DNA of 64,000 nucleotides from positions 434,001-498,000 of the forward strand of contig NZ_JABBXA010000001.1 of assembly GCF_014161445.1 (NCBI RefSeq), given 5' to 3'. The DNA comes from Microbispora sp. H13382. GTDB taxonomy: Bacteria > Actinomycetota > Actinomycetes > Streptosporangiales > Streptosporangiaceae. The notes beneath the pieces were generated by a model. That model was not told the DNA's origin and made no database searches. It saw only the letters and a program-made list of their open reading frames with translations. Position numbers and translations under genes: made by a program. The number at the start of each line of letters is the position of its first letter. Within the stretch, counting starts at the first letter, position 1. Of this stretch, positions 17,623 to 27,250 are shown piece after piece.

Positions 17623-18210
17623 TCAGTCGCTCACCCGGGGGCCGGTGATCCGGTCGGCCAGGCGGGCGAGGCGCTCCCGCAGGCCGAGCCGCCGCAGCTC
17701 TCCGGCGGCGCTGCTCACCAGGTGCTGCGCCGCGTCGAAACTCAGGACGGCCTCCCCGGCCGGTACGGCGATCGCGTCGTGGGCCAGCGACTCCAGCTCG
17801 GGGTCGCCGCCGTCGACGGCGAGGATCGTGGCGCCGCTGCGGCGGGCGTCGTCCACCCGCTCCAGCAGGGGCACGGGTGCCCGTTGCTCGGCGACCACGA
17901 AGAGCGTCTCGCCCCTGCCGGCGCCGCGCAGGCGCTCCATCCCGACCCGCAGGTGGGCGGGCGCGCCGGGCGGCGGCGCCCAGCGGACGAGCGTGGGCGA
18001 GAGCTGGGCGAGCCCCGACAGCCGGGCCTCGTCCGCGAGATGGGCGGTGACGTGCCACGGCTCGTCCTCGGGGGTGCCGACGACGAGGAGCCCCCCGGCC
18101 GACCGGGTGGCCCGCAGGGCCAGGCCGAGCTCCCGGGTGCGTTCGAGCCATCCGGTGGAGGCGAGCACTTCGCGCAGCAGGTTCACCGATGCGGCGTCCA
18201 TGACCGCCAT
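17623..18210 (-). CDS. Hypothetical protein, possibly SIS-like fold
   Basis: About 195 residues, no signal peptide. Sections such as GGLLVVGTPEDEPWHVTAHLA and GETLFVVAEQ...SGATILAVDGGDPELESLAHDAIAVP read like alternating strands and helices of a Rossmann-like or sugar-isomerase (SIS) domain. Motifs are too weak to assign an activity. Starts at 18210 and 18201 are both possible; the frame is open further upstream. It is divergent from a secreted lipase gene. Confidence 0.6.
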   Translation of the reverse strand: MAVMDAASVNLLREVLASTGWLERTRELGLALRATRSAGGLLVVGTPEDEPWHVTAHLADEARLSGLAQLSPTLVRWAPPPGAPAHLRVGMERLRGAGRGETLFVVAEQRAPVPLLERVDDARRSGATILAVDGGDPELESLAHDAIAVPAGEAVLSFDAAQHLVSSAAGELRRLGLRERLARLADRITGPRVSD

Positions 18211-18251
18211 GGTGCCTGACACAAGCGCGTGAAGTCCCGCCAATTGGGTCC

Positions 18252-18280
18252 TTGACACACCGTTACCGCCGGGTAACGAT
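18252..18280 (+). promoter_or_regulatory. Lipase promoter with perfect operator between -35 and -10
   Basis: TTGACA (18252-18257), a 17 bp spacer, then AACGAT (18275-18280) form a promoter for the lipase gene. A perfect palindrome CGTTACC-GCCG-GGTAACG occupies 18261-18278, overlapping the spacer and -10, the classical place for a repressor. The repressor is unknown; the divergent 17623 gene shares the region. Confidence 0.6.
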
Positions 18281-18332
18281 CAGCCCACGGCGCCGATTTT
18301 GGAATGTGATCCAACAGCCGGAAGGCGGCTCT

Positions 18333-19481
18333 ATGAACCTTCGCGTTCGCGCCACCCTGTCCATGATCGGGGCTCTCCTCCTGCTGCCCGCGCTCACCGG
18401 CACCGCACGCGCGACCTCCGCCGGGGACGTCGTCGAAGCCGGCCGCACGACCGTCTATCTCGTGCCCGGCAAGCTGCTGGAGGTGCCGGTGAAGGCATGG
18501 CATCTCCGCTACCGGTCCACGTCCGCCACGGGGGAGCCGAACGTCGTCTCGGGCACGCTGCTCGTCCCCGACGCCCCGTATCTCCTCGGCAAGCGGCCCA
18601 TCGCCGGGTACGCCGTCGGGACGCACGGCATGGGCGACCGGTGCGCGCCGTCGGCCGCCATGGCGAACGGCACCGAGGCCGAGCTCGCCATCATGAGCCT
18701 GATGCTGCTCAAGGGCTGGGCCGTCGCGGTGACCGACTACGAGGGGCTCGGCACGCCCGGCGACCACACGTACATGGCGGGCCTGTCCCAGGGGCGCGCC
18801 GTGCTCGACTCCATCAGGGCGGCGGCGCGGGTGCCGGACGCGAACCTGTCCGCCACGGCCCCCGTCGTGGTCATGGGTTATTCGCAGGGCGGGTCGTCGG
18901 CGGCCTGGGCCGCCCAGCTCCAGCCGTCGTACGCGCCCGAGCTGCGGCTCAAGGGCGTCGCGGCGGGCGGCGTCCCCGCCGACCTGCGGGCGGTCGCCGA
19001 CCACCTGGACGGCACGGGCGACTTCGGGCTCGCCGCGGCCGCCGGCATCGGGCTCGACGCCGCCTACCCGGAGCTGAACCTCGAGAGCTACCTGACCCCC
19101 GAGGGTGCGGCCCTGTTCGGGGACGCGCGCGACGACTGCGTGAGCGACCTGCGCGCCAGGTTCGACGGACGGCGCCTGGCGGACTTCACCACCGCCGACG
19201 TCATGAACCTGCCGGACTGGCGGGCCCGCCTCGCCGAGAACCGCCTCGGCGCGTCCGCGCCGCGGGTGCCGCTGTTCCTCTACCACGCCAAGGGCGACGA
19301 GATCATCCCGTTCGAGGTGGGCAGGACCCTGCGCAAGGAGTACTGCGCGCGGGGCGTGAACGTCCTGTGGACCGGCCTGCCGGCCGGCAGCCACGTGCTC
19401 GGCGCGGTCGAGGGCGGCCCGCTGGCGGTCGCCTGGCTCGCCACCCGCGTCGCCGGTCTCCCCGCCATCCCCAACTGCTGA
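18333..19481 (+). CDS. Secreted lipase (LIP family alpha/beta hydrolase)
   Basis: Exported esterase or lipase of 382 residues. The ATG at 18333 follows GGAAGG and begins a signal peptide (RVRATLSMIGALLLLPALTG, cleavage near ARA-TS). The catalytic Ser lies in GYSQGG, Asp in HAKGDEIIP and His in AGSHVLG, the triad order of the secretory lipase family (Candida-type LIP). Two Cys (DRCAP, DDCVS) and further C-terminal Cys could form disulfides, fitting an extracellular enzyme. Transcription probably starts from the operator-bearing promoter just upstream and stops at the hairpin at 19509. Confidence 0.9.
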   Translation: MNLRVRATLSMIGALLLLPALTGTARATSAGDVVEAGRTTVYLVPGKLLEVPVKAWHLRYRSTSATGEPNVVSGTLLVPDAPYLLGKRPIAGYAVGTHGMGDRCAPSAAMANGTEAELAIMSLMLLKGWAVAVTDYEGLGTPGDHTYMAGLSQGRAVLDSIRAAARVPDANLSATAPVVVMGYSQGGSSAAWAAQLQPSYAPELRLKGVAAGGVPADLRAVADHLDGTGDFGLAAAAGIGLDAAYPELNLESYLTPEGAALFGDARDDCVSDLRARFDGRRLADFTTADVMNLPDWRARLAENRLGASAPRVPLFLYHAKGDEIIPFEVGRTLRKEYCARGVNVLWTGLPAGSHVLGAVEGGPLAVAWLATRVAGLPAIPNC

Positions 19482-19508
19482 CCTCGCGTCTCCGCGGTGT
19501 CCCGCCGT

Positions 19509-19535
19509 GTCCCCGCCGGGAGAACCGGCGGGGAC
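19509..19535 (+). terminator. Hairpin after lipase gene
   Basis: Perfect 11 bp stem: GTCCCCGCCGG (19509-19519) with CCGGCGGGGAC (19525-19535), 5 nt loop GAGAA, 27 bp past the stop codon. Confidence 0.75.
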
Positions 19536-19580
19536 GCCCCGGAGAGATTCCGGCGGTGACCTGCTGGCATGATCTGAGCC

Positions 19581-20252
19581 ATGGCTGAGCACACCACCGT
19601 AGATCTCCCCGACGTCTCCGCGCTGACCATCGGCATCCTGGGCGGGACCGGCGACCAGGGCAAAGGGCTGGCCCGCCGGTTCTCGCTGGCCGGGCACACC
19701 GTGCTGATCGGCTCGCGCAGCGCCGAGCGCGCCCAGGACGCGGCGCGTGAGATCGGCGTACGCGGGGCCGCCAACGCCGAGGTGGCGGCCGAGGCGGACA
19801 TCGTGATCGTCGCGGTGCCATGGGAGGGGCACAAGGCCCTGCTGGAGTCCCTGCGCGAGCCGCTCACCGGCAAGATCGTGGTGGACTGCGTCAACCCGCT
19901 CGGCTTCGACAAGCAGGGGGCGTACGCGCTGCCCGTGGAGGAGGGGAGCGCGGCGCAGCAGGCGGCGGCGGTGCTGACCGGCAGCCGGGTGGTCGCGGCC
20001 TTCCACCACGTGTCGGCGGTGCTGCTGCTCGACCCCTCGGTGGCGGAGATCGACCTCGACGTGCTCGTGCTCGGCGACGACCGCGAGGCCACCGACGTGG
20101 TGCGCGCGCTCGCCGGCCGCATCCCCGGCGCGCGCGGCGTCTACGCGGGCCGGCTGCGCAACGCGCACCAGGTCGAGGCGCTGACGGCGAATCTCATCTC
20201 GATCAACCGCCGCTACAAGGCCCACGCGGGCATCCGGGTCACCGACGTCTGA
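19581..20252 (+). CDS. npdG: NADPH-dependent F420 reductase
   Basis: 223 residues. It moves hydride between NADPH and coenzyme F420 in the cytoplasm. The Rossmann motif is TIGILGGTGDQGKGLARRFSLAGH with the following GSRS, typical of the Fno/NpdG family. Later segments IVVDCVNPLGF and AFHHVSAVLLL fit the F420-binding part. The C-terminus ALTANLISINRRYKAHAGIRVTDV is the family ending. It ends 3 bp from a convergent hydrolase gene. The presence of this gene supports an actinobacterial source. Confidence 0.9.
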   Translation: MAEHTTVDLPDVSALTIGILGGTGDQGKGLARRFSLAGHTVLIGSRSAERAQDAAREIGVRGAANAEVAAEADIVIVAVPWEGHKALLESLREPLTGKIVVDCVNPLGFDKQGAYALPVEEGSAAQQAAAVLTGSRVVAAFHHVSAVLLLDPSVAEIDLDVLVLGDDREATDVVRALAGRIPGARGVYAGRLRNAHQVEALTANLISINRRYKAHAGIRVTDV

Positions 20253-20255
20253 GCC

Positions 20256-20936
20256 TCACACGGCGGTGGCGATGAGCCAGTCGGCCACCACGTCGGGAGC
20301 GACGAGCTGGTGCAGGTGCTCGCCGGGGACGCGGGCGACCGGCCAGCCCCGCTCCCCGGCCTCGTGGGCCAGGGCGGCGTACGCGTCCGCGAACCACAGG
20401 TAGCCGCCCTTGAGATGGTCCCATCGGGCCGGCACCGGGATGTCCTCCAGGTAGTACGCGAGGGGCAGCCGCGCCTGCTCGGCGACGACCACCTGCCGGA
20501 CCACCGGGTCGGGCAGGAGGGCGGCGATGTCGTCCTCGGGCCACCAGTCGGTCCAGCGGGGCAGGACGCCCGAGTCGTCGGCGAGGCCGCGCAGGAAGGC
20601 GAGGTGCTCCGGCTCGGCCGCGCGGCAGGCGCCCGTGCGGGGCGGCAGGGCGGCGTCGACGAACAGGCAGGCGGCGACCTGCCCGGCGAGGGCCTGCGCG
20701 ATCAGCGGCACGAACAGCCCGGCGTTGCTGTGCGCCACGACGGCCAGTGGCCCGCGCGGCGCGCTCGCCGCCACCTCGCTCACCACCCTCGGCCAGTACG
20801 GCGGCGGGCCCGTCGTCACGTCGGTCAGCGGGGGCACCACGGCGGTGTGCCCGCGCGCCCGCAGGGTCTCGGCGACCGGGGTCCAGGTCGAGGGGCCGAC
20901 GGAGGGACTGTGCACGAGGAGGAAGCTGACATCCAC
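20256..20936 (-). CDS. Alpha/beta hydrolase
   Basis: 226 residues from GTG 20936, which is preceded by GAGGATGAGGAG; the upstream open frame has no homology. Alpha/beta hydrolase fold with nucleophile Ser in AHSNAGLF (an Ala replaces the usual Gly before His), an Asp in LFVDAALP, and a candidate catalytic His in PGEHLHQL. The lid region is Trp-rich (PRWTDWWPEDD). Substrate unknown. It is divergent from the PLP-dependent lyase. Confidence 0.82.
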   Translation of the reverse strand: MDVSFLLVHSPSVGPSTWTPVAETLRARGHTAVVPPLTDVTTGPPPYWPRVVSEVAASAPRGPLAVVAHSNAGLFVPLIAQALAGQVAACLFVDAALPPRTGACRAAEPEHLAFLRGLADDSGVLPRWTDWWPEDDIAALLPDPVVRQVVVAEQARLPLAYYLEDIPVPARWDHLKGGYLWFADAYAALAHEAGERGWPVARVPGEHLHQLVAPDVVADWLIATAV

Positions 20937-21049
20937 CTCCTCATCCTCACCGTGCGCGGCGGAGACGGAACCCTCCTCCGCTCGCCGCGTAACCGATCGC
21001 CAGTCGACCAATCTGACAAGAGCGGCTTTTCTGGGTCATTCTGGACGGC

Positions 21050-22228
21050 ATGAGCTCCCTGCATCCGGAAACGCGCGTCGTCCACCTGCCCCGGCCCACG
21101 CCGGAGGGCAGCAGGCCGATCGCCATGCCGATCTACCAGACCTCGGGGTTCGTGTTCGACGACCCGGCCGTCTTCGCCGACGGCATGGGGCGGCCCGACG
21201 GGGCGTACGTGTACGGCCGGCTCTCCAATCCCACCGTCCGCGCGATGGAGGAGGCGGTCGCCGGGCTGGAGGGCGGCGTGGCCGCCGTGGCCACCGGCTC
21301 GGGCATGGGCGCGATCAACGCCGTGCTGCTCGGCCTGCTGCGGTCGGGCGAGCACGTGATCGCCCAGTCGGCGCTGTACGGCGCCACCGCGCAGGCGCTG
21401 AACGGCCTCGCGGAGCGCTTCGGCGTCGAGGTCACCCACGTGCCGCAGGACGACCCCGCCGCCGTACGGGCCGCCGTGCGGCCCACGACGAAGCTGCTGT
21501 ACCTCGAAACCATCGCCAACCCGATGACGCAGGTGGCCGACCTGCCGGGGATGTGCGCGGCGGCGCGCGAGGCCGGGATCCTCACCGTGGTCGACAACAC
21601 CTTCGCCTCGCCGATTCTGTGCCGCCCCATCGAGCACGGCGCGGACATCGTGGTGCATTCGGTGACCAAGTACCTGTCCGGGCACACCGACGTCGTCGGC
21701 GGGATCGCCGTGTTCGCCTCGGAGGCCCTGCATCGCAGGGTGTGGTCGTACGCGGTGGAGCTCGGCGCCACGGCCGACCCGTTCGCCGCGTGGCTGACCC
21801 TGCGGGGGATGCAGACGCTGCCGCTGCGGATGGAGCGCCACTGCGCCAACGCCCGCGTGCTCGCGACGCGGCTCGCCGGGCACCCGGCCGTGGCCGCCGT
21901 CCACTGGCCGGGCCTGCCGTCCCACCCGTCGCACGAGCTGGCCGCCAAGCTCCTGCCCGACTTCGGCGGCGTGTTCTCCTTCGATCTCGCCGGAGGACGT
22001 CAGGCGGGCGAGGCGTTCATGCGCAACGTCCGGCTCGCGCTGCTCGCGCCCTCGCTCGGCGGCGTGGAGACGCTGATCCTCCACCCGGCCACGACGTCGC
22101 ACCGTACGGTGGGCGCCGCGGGCCTGGCCGCCGCGGGCATCGGTGAGGGGACGGTCCGGGTGGCCGTGGGCATCGAGCACGCCGAGGACCTGTGGGCCGA
22201 CTTCGCCCAGGCGCTCGACGCGATCTGA
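21050..22228 (+). CDS. Cys/Met metabolism PLP-dependent lyase (trans-sulfuration family)
   Basis: 392 residues of the cystathionine gamma-synthase / methionine gamma-lyase family, using pyridoxal phosphate bound to Lys in SVTKYLSGHTDV. Family signatures YGRLSNPTVRAMEEAVAGLEGG, the phosphate-binding TGSGMGAI, and VVDNTFASP are intact. The exact reaction (gamma-lyase, beta-lyase or synthase) cannot be fixed from motifs; no methionine biosynthesis genes are adjacent. A bidirectional hairpin separates it from convergent panB. Confidence 0.85.
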   Translation: MSSLHPETRVVHLPRPTPEGSRPIAMPIYQTSGFVFDDPAVFADGMGRPDGAYVYGRLSNPTVRAMEEAVAGLEGGVAAVATGSGMGAINAVLLGLLRSGEHVIAQSALYGATAQALNGLAERFGVEVTHVPQDDPAAVRAAVRPTTKLLYLETIANPMTQVADLPGMCAAAREAGILTVVDNTFASPILCRPIEHGADIVVHSVTKYLSGHTDVVGGIAVFASEALHRRVWSYAVELGATADPFAAWLTLRGMQTLPLRMERHCANARVLATRLAGHPAVAAVHWPGLPSHPSHELAAKLLPDFGGVFSFDLAGGRQAGEAFMRNVRLALLAPSLGGVETLILHPATTSHRTVGAAGLAAAGIGEGTVRVAVGIEHAEDLWADFAQALDAI

Positions 22229-22244
22229 GGCGCCCTCATGGGAA

Positions 22245-22274
22245 GGGCGGCCGCGGCGTGTGCCACGGCCGCCC
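22245..22274. terminator. Bidirectional hairpin between PLP lyase and panB
   Basis: GGGCGGCCG (22245-22253) pairs with CGGCCGCCC (22266-22274) around a 12 nt loop between two convergent stop codons. Confidence 0.7.
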
Positions 22275-22282
22275 GGCGGGCC

Positions 22283-23128
22283 TCAGCGGTAGCTGTGCTC
22301 GGGCCTGGGGAAGACGCCGGAGACGACCTCGTCGGCGTACGCGCGGATCGCCCGGTCCATCTCTCCGGCCAGGTCGAAGTACTTCTTCACGAACTTCGCG
22401 GGCTGCGGGGTCAGGCCCATCAGGTCCTGCCAGACGAGGACCTGCGCGTCGGTGTGGGGCCCGGCCCCGATTCCGATCGTGGGGATGCTCAGCGACGTGG
22501 TGACCCGCTGGGCGAGGTCGGCGGGGACGCACTCGAGCACGACGGCGAAGGCGCCCGCGTGCTCCAGCGCCTTGGCGTCGGCCATGAGCTCGTCACCCGC
22601 CTGGCCGCGGCCCTGCACCCGGTAGCCGCCGAAGGCGTTGACCGACTGGGGGGTCAGGCCGAGGTGGGCCATGACCGGGATGCCGGCCGACACGAGCATC
22701 TCCACCTGCGGGAGGACCCGGTGGCCGCCCTCCAGCTTGACGGCGTGCGCGCCGGCCTCCTTCATGAAGCGGGCCGCGGTCTCCAGGGCCTGCTGGGGTG
22801 AGGCCTGGTAGGAGCCGAACGGCAGGTCGGCCACCACCATCGCCCGCGACGAGCCGCGTACGACCGCGGCGGTGAGCGGGATGAGGTCGTCGACCGTGAC
22901 GGGCAGCGTCGAGTCGTAGCCGTAGACGACCATGGCGGCCGAGTCGCCCACGAGCATCACCGGGATGCCCGCCTCGTCGAACACCTTGGCGGTCATGGCG
23001 TCGTACGCCGTCACCATCGGCCACTTCTCGTGGCGCTCCTTGGCGGCCGCGATGTCGCGGACGGTGACCCTGCGCCCCGCGGCGCCGCCGTAGAGGGCGG
23101 GCGTGGACATGACGGAAACAGAGGACAT
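22283..23128 (-). CDS. panB: 3-methyl-2-oxobutanoate hydroxymethyltransferase
   Basis: First committed step of pantothenate synthesis: adds a hydroxymethyl group from methylenetetrahydrofolate to ketoisovalerate. The 281-residue protein shows the PanB barrel signatures [25 protein letters not shown] (Mg ligand Asp), [27 protein letters not shown] and [17 protein letters not shown]. The ATG at 23128 follows GGAGGT with 4 nt spacing. A Streptomyces-like neighbourhood (panB, nadE, glnA2, glnE, glnA) supports orthology. Confidence 0.96.
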   Translation of the reverse strand: MSSVSVMSTPALYGGAAGRRVTVRDIAAAKERHEKWPMVTAYDAMTAKVFDEAGIPVMLVGDSAAMVVYGYDSTLPVTVDDLIPLTAAVVRGSSRAMVVADLPFGSYQASPQQALETAARFMKEAGAHAVKLEGGHRVLPQVEMLVSAGIPVMAHLGLTPQSVNAFGGYRVQGRGQAGDELMADAKALEHAGAFAVVLECVPADLAQRVTTSLSIPTIGIGAGPHTDAQVLVWQDLMGLTPQPAKFVKKYFDLAGEMDRAIRAYADEVVSGVFPRPEHSYR

Positions 23129-23328
23129 GGCTACCTCCAGGCCTCGTGGCGCCCCTGTGGCGTCCCCGGACAGTCAGATCATTGCATGTCGACATTGCTT
23201 GGAACACCCCGAGTGGGCGGGGTAATCCGCGCGTGCGACTGCTGCGGCAAATGGGGCAAATGGGGCGACCCGGCGGAGGGAATGTCGGAGGCGCCCGGCA
23301 CAATGCCGTGCGGAGGTAAGGAACCACA

Positions 23329-24579
23329 ATGGCTTTTGATCGTTACCGGCGGGTGCTCGCCCTGCCGGGCGTGCGGGCGTTGCTGCTGGTCGGCATGATC
23401 GCGAGAATCCCCCTGACCGGCACCGGAATGACGCTGACCCTGCACGTGGTGAACAGCCAGCATCTGGGTTTCCTCCAGGCGGGCCTGGTCGGCACCGCAT
23501 CCATGGCGGGCGCCGCGGTCGGCTCGCCGCTCGTCGGCCGCTTCGTCGACCGCCGCGGGCTGCGCCCGGTCATGGCCGTGACGACCGTCGTGCAGCTGTG
23601 CCTGTGGTGCGCCGCGCCGTCGCTGCCGTACGCCGTGCTGCTGCCGGGGGCGCTGATCGGGGGACTGTTCAGCCAGCCCGTGTTCGGGGCCATCCGGCAG
23701 TGCATCGCCGCCATGGTGCCGGTGGAGAACCACCAGACCGGCTTCGCCCTCGACTCGATGGGCGTGGAGTTGTCGTACATGGTGGGGCCCGCCCTCGCCG
23801 TCGCGAGCGTGACCGCGTTCGGCAGCACCCCGACGATGTACGGCGTGGCCGCCGGTCTGGTGGGCTCGGGAGTGGCGCTGTACCTGCTCAACCCGCCCAC
23901 ACGGTCGGCCGAGGAGAATGCGGGCCACGCGATCGCCGTCCCCCGGCGGCAGTGGCTGCGGCCCGGTCTGCTCGCCCTGCTCTTCCTCGTGTCCGGGCTG
24001 ACCTTCGTGCTCACCACGACGGAGCTGAGCGTCGTGGCGATGCTCAAGGCCGGCGGCGCGACCGCCTGGACGGGGCTGGTCATCGCGCTGTGGTGCGGCT
24101 TCTCGCTCGTGGGCGGGTTCGTGTACGGCGCGCTGCCCCGGGGGCTGTCGCCCGCGCTGCTCGCGGGCGGCCTGTGCGCGCTGACCGCGCCGGTGGGCCT
24201 GGTCGGCGGAGGCTGGGGCTGGCTGTGCCTGGCGCTGGTGCCGGGCGGGTTGCTGTGCGCGCCGGCGCTGTCGTCCACCGTGGACGCCGTCAACCGGCGC
24301 GTCCCGGCGGCGGCGCGGGGGGAGGCGATGGGCCTGCACGGCACCTCGCTGACGATCGGAGGCGCCCTGGCCGGGCCCCTCGCCGGCGGGCTCCTGGACT
24401 CCCACGGCCCCGCCTGGGCCTTCGCCGTGGCCGGGGCCGTCGGCCTCGCGCTGGCCCTGCTCGCCGGGCTCGTATGGCGCAAGGCTCCCGCCGCCGCCGG
24501 GACGGCGGCGGCCGCCCCCGTGCCCGCGACCCCTGCCGTGCCCGCGACCTCTGCTGTGCCCACACCCGCGGGGGAGTAG
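23329..24579 (+). CDS. MFS transporter
   Basis: 416-residue 12-helix major facilitator. It starts at ATG 23329 with a strong GGAGGTAAGGA ribosome-binding site. The loop 2-3 motif appears as [17 protein letters not shown]. Closest in pattern to actinobacterial drug/metabolite MFS proteins of unknown substrate. The C-terminal tail is low complexity (Ala/Pro/Val/Thr repeats). Divergent from panB across about 200 bp with a tandem CAAATGGGG repeat near 23248. Confidence 0.85.
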   Translation: MAFDRYRRVLALPGVRALLLVGMIARIPLTGTGMTLTLHVVNSQHLGFLQAGLVGTASMAGAAVGSPLVGRFVDRRGLRPVMAVTTVVQLCLWCAAPSLPYAVLLPGALIGGLFSQPVFGAIRQCIAAMVPVENHQTGFALDSMGVELSYMVGPALAVASVTAFGSTPTMYGVAAGLVGSGVALYLLNPPTRSAEENAGHAIAVPRRQWLRPGLLALLFLVSGLTFVLTTTELSVVAMLKAGGATAWTGLVIALWCGFSLVGGFVYGALPRGLSPALLAGGLCALTAPVGLVGGGWGWLCLALVPGGLLCAPALSSTVDAVNRRVPAAARGEAMGLHGTSLTIGGALAGPLAGGLLDSHGPAWAFAVAGAVGLALALLAGLVWRKAPAAAGTAAAAPVPATPAVPATSAVPTPAGE

Positions 24580-24920
24580 AACCGGCTCTCTGCCGCCGGG
24601 TCTCCCCAAGGGCGCCGTACGCACCGGGATGGGGCGCGCCCCGAACCGGGAATAGAACCGGCTCCCGCGCGGATGTACAGGGGGTGCGCGCCGCCGCGCC
24701 ACCCCGCGATGTCCTGCCTGCGGCATGTGTAGCCCTGAGCGGCCTTGTGCGGCGCTGTGAGGTCCTGCGCGGAAGGGCCCGGCCGGAGCCGTCTTATGTC
24801 CAGTTGACCAGCGGGTACGGCGGCCGTGCGGAGATTATGAAACGAACCCGTTGCGTATCGGAATACCCGGCGCTACGCTTGCGTTGCGAAACTCGATCGT
24901 ATCGAAATCATGGGGGATCC
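24580..24920. other. 341 bp intergenic region upstream of the efflux operon
   Basis: No gene recognised. Holds a 12 bp direct repeat TAGAACCGGCTC at 24577-24588 and 24653-24664, overlapping the previous stop, and the promoter region of the DHA2 pump with the two CGTATCGRAAT elements near its 3' end. Confidence 0.6.
24854..24908. promoter_or_regulatory. Direct CGTATCGRAAT repeats upstream of DHA2/TetR operon
   Basis: CGTATCGGAAT at 24854-24864 and CGTATCGAAAT at 24898-24908 are 44 bp apart, close to four helical turns. The second copy sits inside a small perfect palindrome TCGAT-CGT-ATCGA. Likely binding sites of the TetR encoded at the end of this operon. Confidence 0.45.
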
Positions 24921-26483
24921 GTGGAAGCGAATACCGGTCACCCACGCCGATGGCACATCCTCGGCGTGATGGTGTTCAGCCTGCTGGCAGTCGTCCTCGA
25001 CAACACCATCCTCAACGTGGCGATCAAGACGATCGCCGATCCCATCCACGGCTTGGGCGCGACGCAGAGCGAGCTCGAATGGGCGATGAACTCCTACACC
25101 CTGGTGTTCGCCGGCCTGCTGTTCACCTTCGGGGTGCTGGGCGACCGCTACGGGCGTAAGCGGATGCTCATGACCGGCATGGTCCTGTTCGGGCTGGCCT
25201 CCCTCGCCAGCGCCTACGCCCAGGACCCGATGCAGCTCATCGCGGCGAGGGCGCTGATGGGCCTCGGGGGCGCCGCCATCATGCCGGCGACGCTGGCGGT
25301 CATCTCGAACGTCTTCCCGATCCACGAGCGGGGCAAGGCCATCGGCATCTGGGCCGGCGGTGTCGGCATCGCCGTGGCGATCGGCCCGATCACGGGGGGT
25401 GTGCTGCTCGAGCACTTCTGGTGGGGCTCGGTCTTCCTTGTCAACGTGCCCATCGTGCTCGTCGGCCTCGTGCTGATCGCCACGATCGTGCCCGACTCCA
25501 AGGACCCGAACAAGACCGGTCTAGACCCGGTCGGCGTGTTGCTGTCCATCCTCGGCCTGATCAGCCTCGTCTACGGCATCGTCCGGATCAGCGACCTCGG
25601 CACCGTCGCCGACGTCTCGGTCATCGTGCCGTCGCTGCTGGGCCTGGCGATCCTCGCCGCGTTCGTCTGGTACGAGAGCCGGATCGACCACCCCGCCTTC
25701 GACGTGCGCAACTTCCGCAACGCCGGCTTCTCCACCGCGATCGCCGCCGTCGGCCTCGTGTTCTTCGCGGCCATGGGTGTGATGTTCTTCATGGCCTTCT
25801 ACTGGCAGATCGTCCGGGGCTACTCGCCGCTGCAGTCGGGTGCGCTCGTGCTGCCGTTCGCGGCCGCTCAGCTGATCTTCGCGCCGCAGAGCGCGCGCAT
25901 GGTGCAGAAGTACGGCGCGCGGGCCGTCGGCACGGTCGCGATGGTCGTCATCACGCTGGCCCTCGCGGCGTACGCCCTGGTGGAGGTGGACACGCCGATC
26001 TGGATCCTGCTGGCCCTCGCCTTCGTCCAGGGCGCGGCGATGGCCAACATCATGCCCCCGGCGACCACGGCCATCATGAACGCGCTGCCGCGTGAGAAGG
26101 CCGGTGTGGGCTCCTCGATGAGCAACGTCGTCCGGCAGGTCGGCGGCACGCTGGGCATCGCCATCCTCGGCGCGGTCCTGTCCGCCAGCTACCGCAGCGA
26201 CATGGAGGGCAAGGTCACCGCCCTGCCGGAGGAGCTCCGCCACGTCGTGACCGAGTCCATCTCCGGCGCGGCCGGCGTCGCCGGCAACCTGGGCGCGCGG
26301 GGCGCGAGCCTGCTCGACGCCGCGAACGCCGCGTTCGTCACCGGCGTCCACTGGGCGGCCCTCGGATCGGCCTTCGTCGCCCTCGTCGGCACTCTCGTGG
26401 TGGCCCGCTGGATGCCGGGCAAGGCTTCGGTCGACGCCGCGGTCCCCACGGCTGAGACCGAAAAAGAAGCGGCGGTAGTGTGA
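24921..26483 (+). CDS. DHA2 family MFS drug efflux pump (EmrB/QacA type)
   Basis: 520-residue proton-driven exporter with about 14 predicted helices. GTG 24921 follows GGGGGA; the product begins [35 protein letters not shown], with helix 1 motif D1 (LDNTILNVA) typical of DHA2. Motif A is [14 protein letters not shown] and motif C is [24 protein letters not shown] TetR gene follows 7 bp after the stop in the same orientation, so pump and repressor are co-transcribed. Substrate unknown. Confidence 0.92.
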   Translation: MEANTGHPRRWHILGVMVFSLLAVVLDNTILNVAIKTIADPIHGLGATQSELEWAMNSYTLVFAGLLFTFGVLGDRYGRKRMLMTGMVLFGLASLASAYAQDPMQLIAARALMGLGGAAIMPATLAVISNVFPIHERGKAIGIWAGGVGIAVAIGPITGGVLLEHFWWGSVFLVNVPIVLVGLVLIATIVPDSKDPNKTGLDPVGVLLSILGLISLVYGIVRISDLGTVADVSVIVPSLLGLAILAAFVWYESRIDHPAFDVRNFRNAGFSTAIAAVGLVFFAAMGVMFFMAFYWQIVRGYSPLQSGALVLPFAAAQLIFAPQSARMVQKYGARAVGTVAMVVITLALAAYALVEVDTPIWILLALAFVQGAAMANIMPPATTAIMNALPREKAGVGSSMSNVVRQVGGTLGIAILGAVLSASYRSDMEGKVTALPEELRHVVTESISGAAGVAGNLGARGASLLDAANAAFVTGVHWAALGSAFVALVGTLVVARWMPGKASVDAAVPTAETEKEAAVV

Positions 26484-26490
26484 ACTCGCC

Positions 26491-27120
26491 ATGAAGACGC
26501 AGCAGACGGCTGAGGGGGTGGCCCGCCCGGCGGGCCGCCCGCGCAGCGAGAAGGCGGATCGGTCGATCATCGAGGCGACTCTCGAACTGCTCGGTGAGGG
26601 CATCGGGGTTTCGGAGCTGTCCATCGAGTCGATCGCCGGCCGCGCCGGTGTCGGGAAGACCACGATCTACCGCCGGTGGTCCAACAAGGAGGACCTGGTG
26701 GTGGACGCCCTGGCGACGCTCAAGCCGCCGATCCCGCTGCCGCAGGGCGGAACCGTGCGAGACGACCTGGTGACCTACCTCCGGGTGATCCAGGAGGAGT
26801 CCCGCCACCACCGCACCCGCTGCATCATGAACATCGCCATGAGCGACTCCGAGCGGCATCCCCGGCTGGCGGAGCGGTTCCGCGAGCTGACCATGGAGCC
26901 GCGCAGGGCGGTCGTGGCGGCCGTCCTGCGCCGTGGCATGGAGACCGGGGAACTGCGCGCGGACCTCGACGTCGACATGGCGCTGGCGCTGCTCAGCGGG
27001 GCCATGATCTGGTACACGAAGTGGTCCCACTCCGGCGACCCCCAGGCCGACATCCCCGAGCGGATCGTCGACGAGGCGCTCAAGGGCTTCCGCCCCCGCA
27101 CCTCCACCCCCGAGCCGTAA
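26491..27120 (+). CDS. TetR family repressor of the DHA2 pump
   Basis: 209 residues. N-terminal HTH: ELSIESIAGRAGVGKTTIYRRWSNKEDLVVDAL, with PAGRPRSEKADRSIIEATLELL before it. The C-terminal ligand-binding domain matches the TetR_C_11-like group (RVIQEESRHHRTRCIMNIAM). Placed 7 bp behind the efflux gene, it most likely senses the pump substrate and represses the operon through the repeats at 24854-24908. Confidence 0.92.
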   Translation: MKTQQTAEGVARPAGRPRSEKADRSIIEATLELLGEGIGVSELSIESIAGRAGVGKTTIYRRWSNKEDLVVDALATLKPPIPLPQGGTVRDDLVTYLRVIQEESRHHRTRCIMNIAMSDSERHPRLAERFRELTMEPRRAVVAAVLRRGMETGELRADLDVDMALALLSGAMIWYTKWSHSGDPQADIPERIVDEALKGFRPRTSTPEP

Positions 27121-27173
27121 CCGCGTCCCTCACCCTTCGGCGGGCATCCGCCGACGACGCCTGGACATCGGGT

Positions 27174-27211
27174 TGTGACCGGTACCGGACGCCTGCCCGG
27201 CACCGGTCACA
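27174..27211. terminator. Bidirectional terminator between tetR and nadE
   Basis: TGTGACCGGT (27174-27183) pairs perfectly with ACCGGTCACA (27202-27211); CCGG segments inside allow the stem to extend. It lies between convergent genes. Confidence 0.75.
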
Positions 27212-27250
27212 GCGTTCTCCGGTCCGGGCCCGGCGTCGCGGACACCCGCA

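Noticed and set aside
24577-24664. TAGAACCGGCTC direct repeat
   Set aside because: Only two copies, no terminal inverted repeats or transposase; not an insertion sequence or att site on this evidence.
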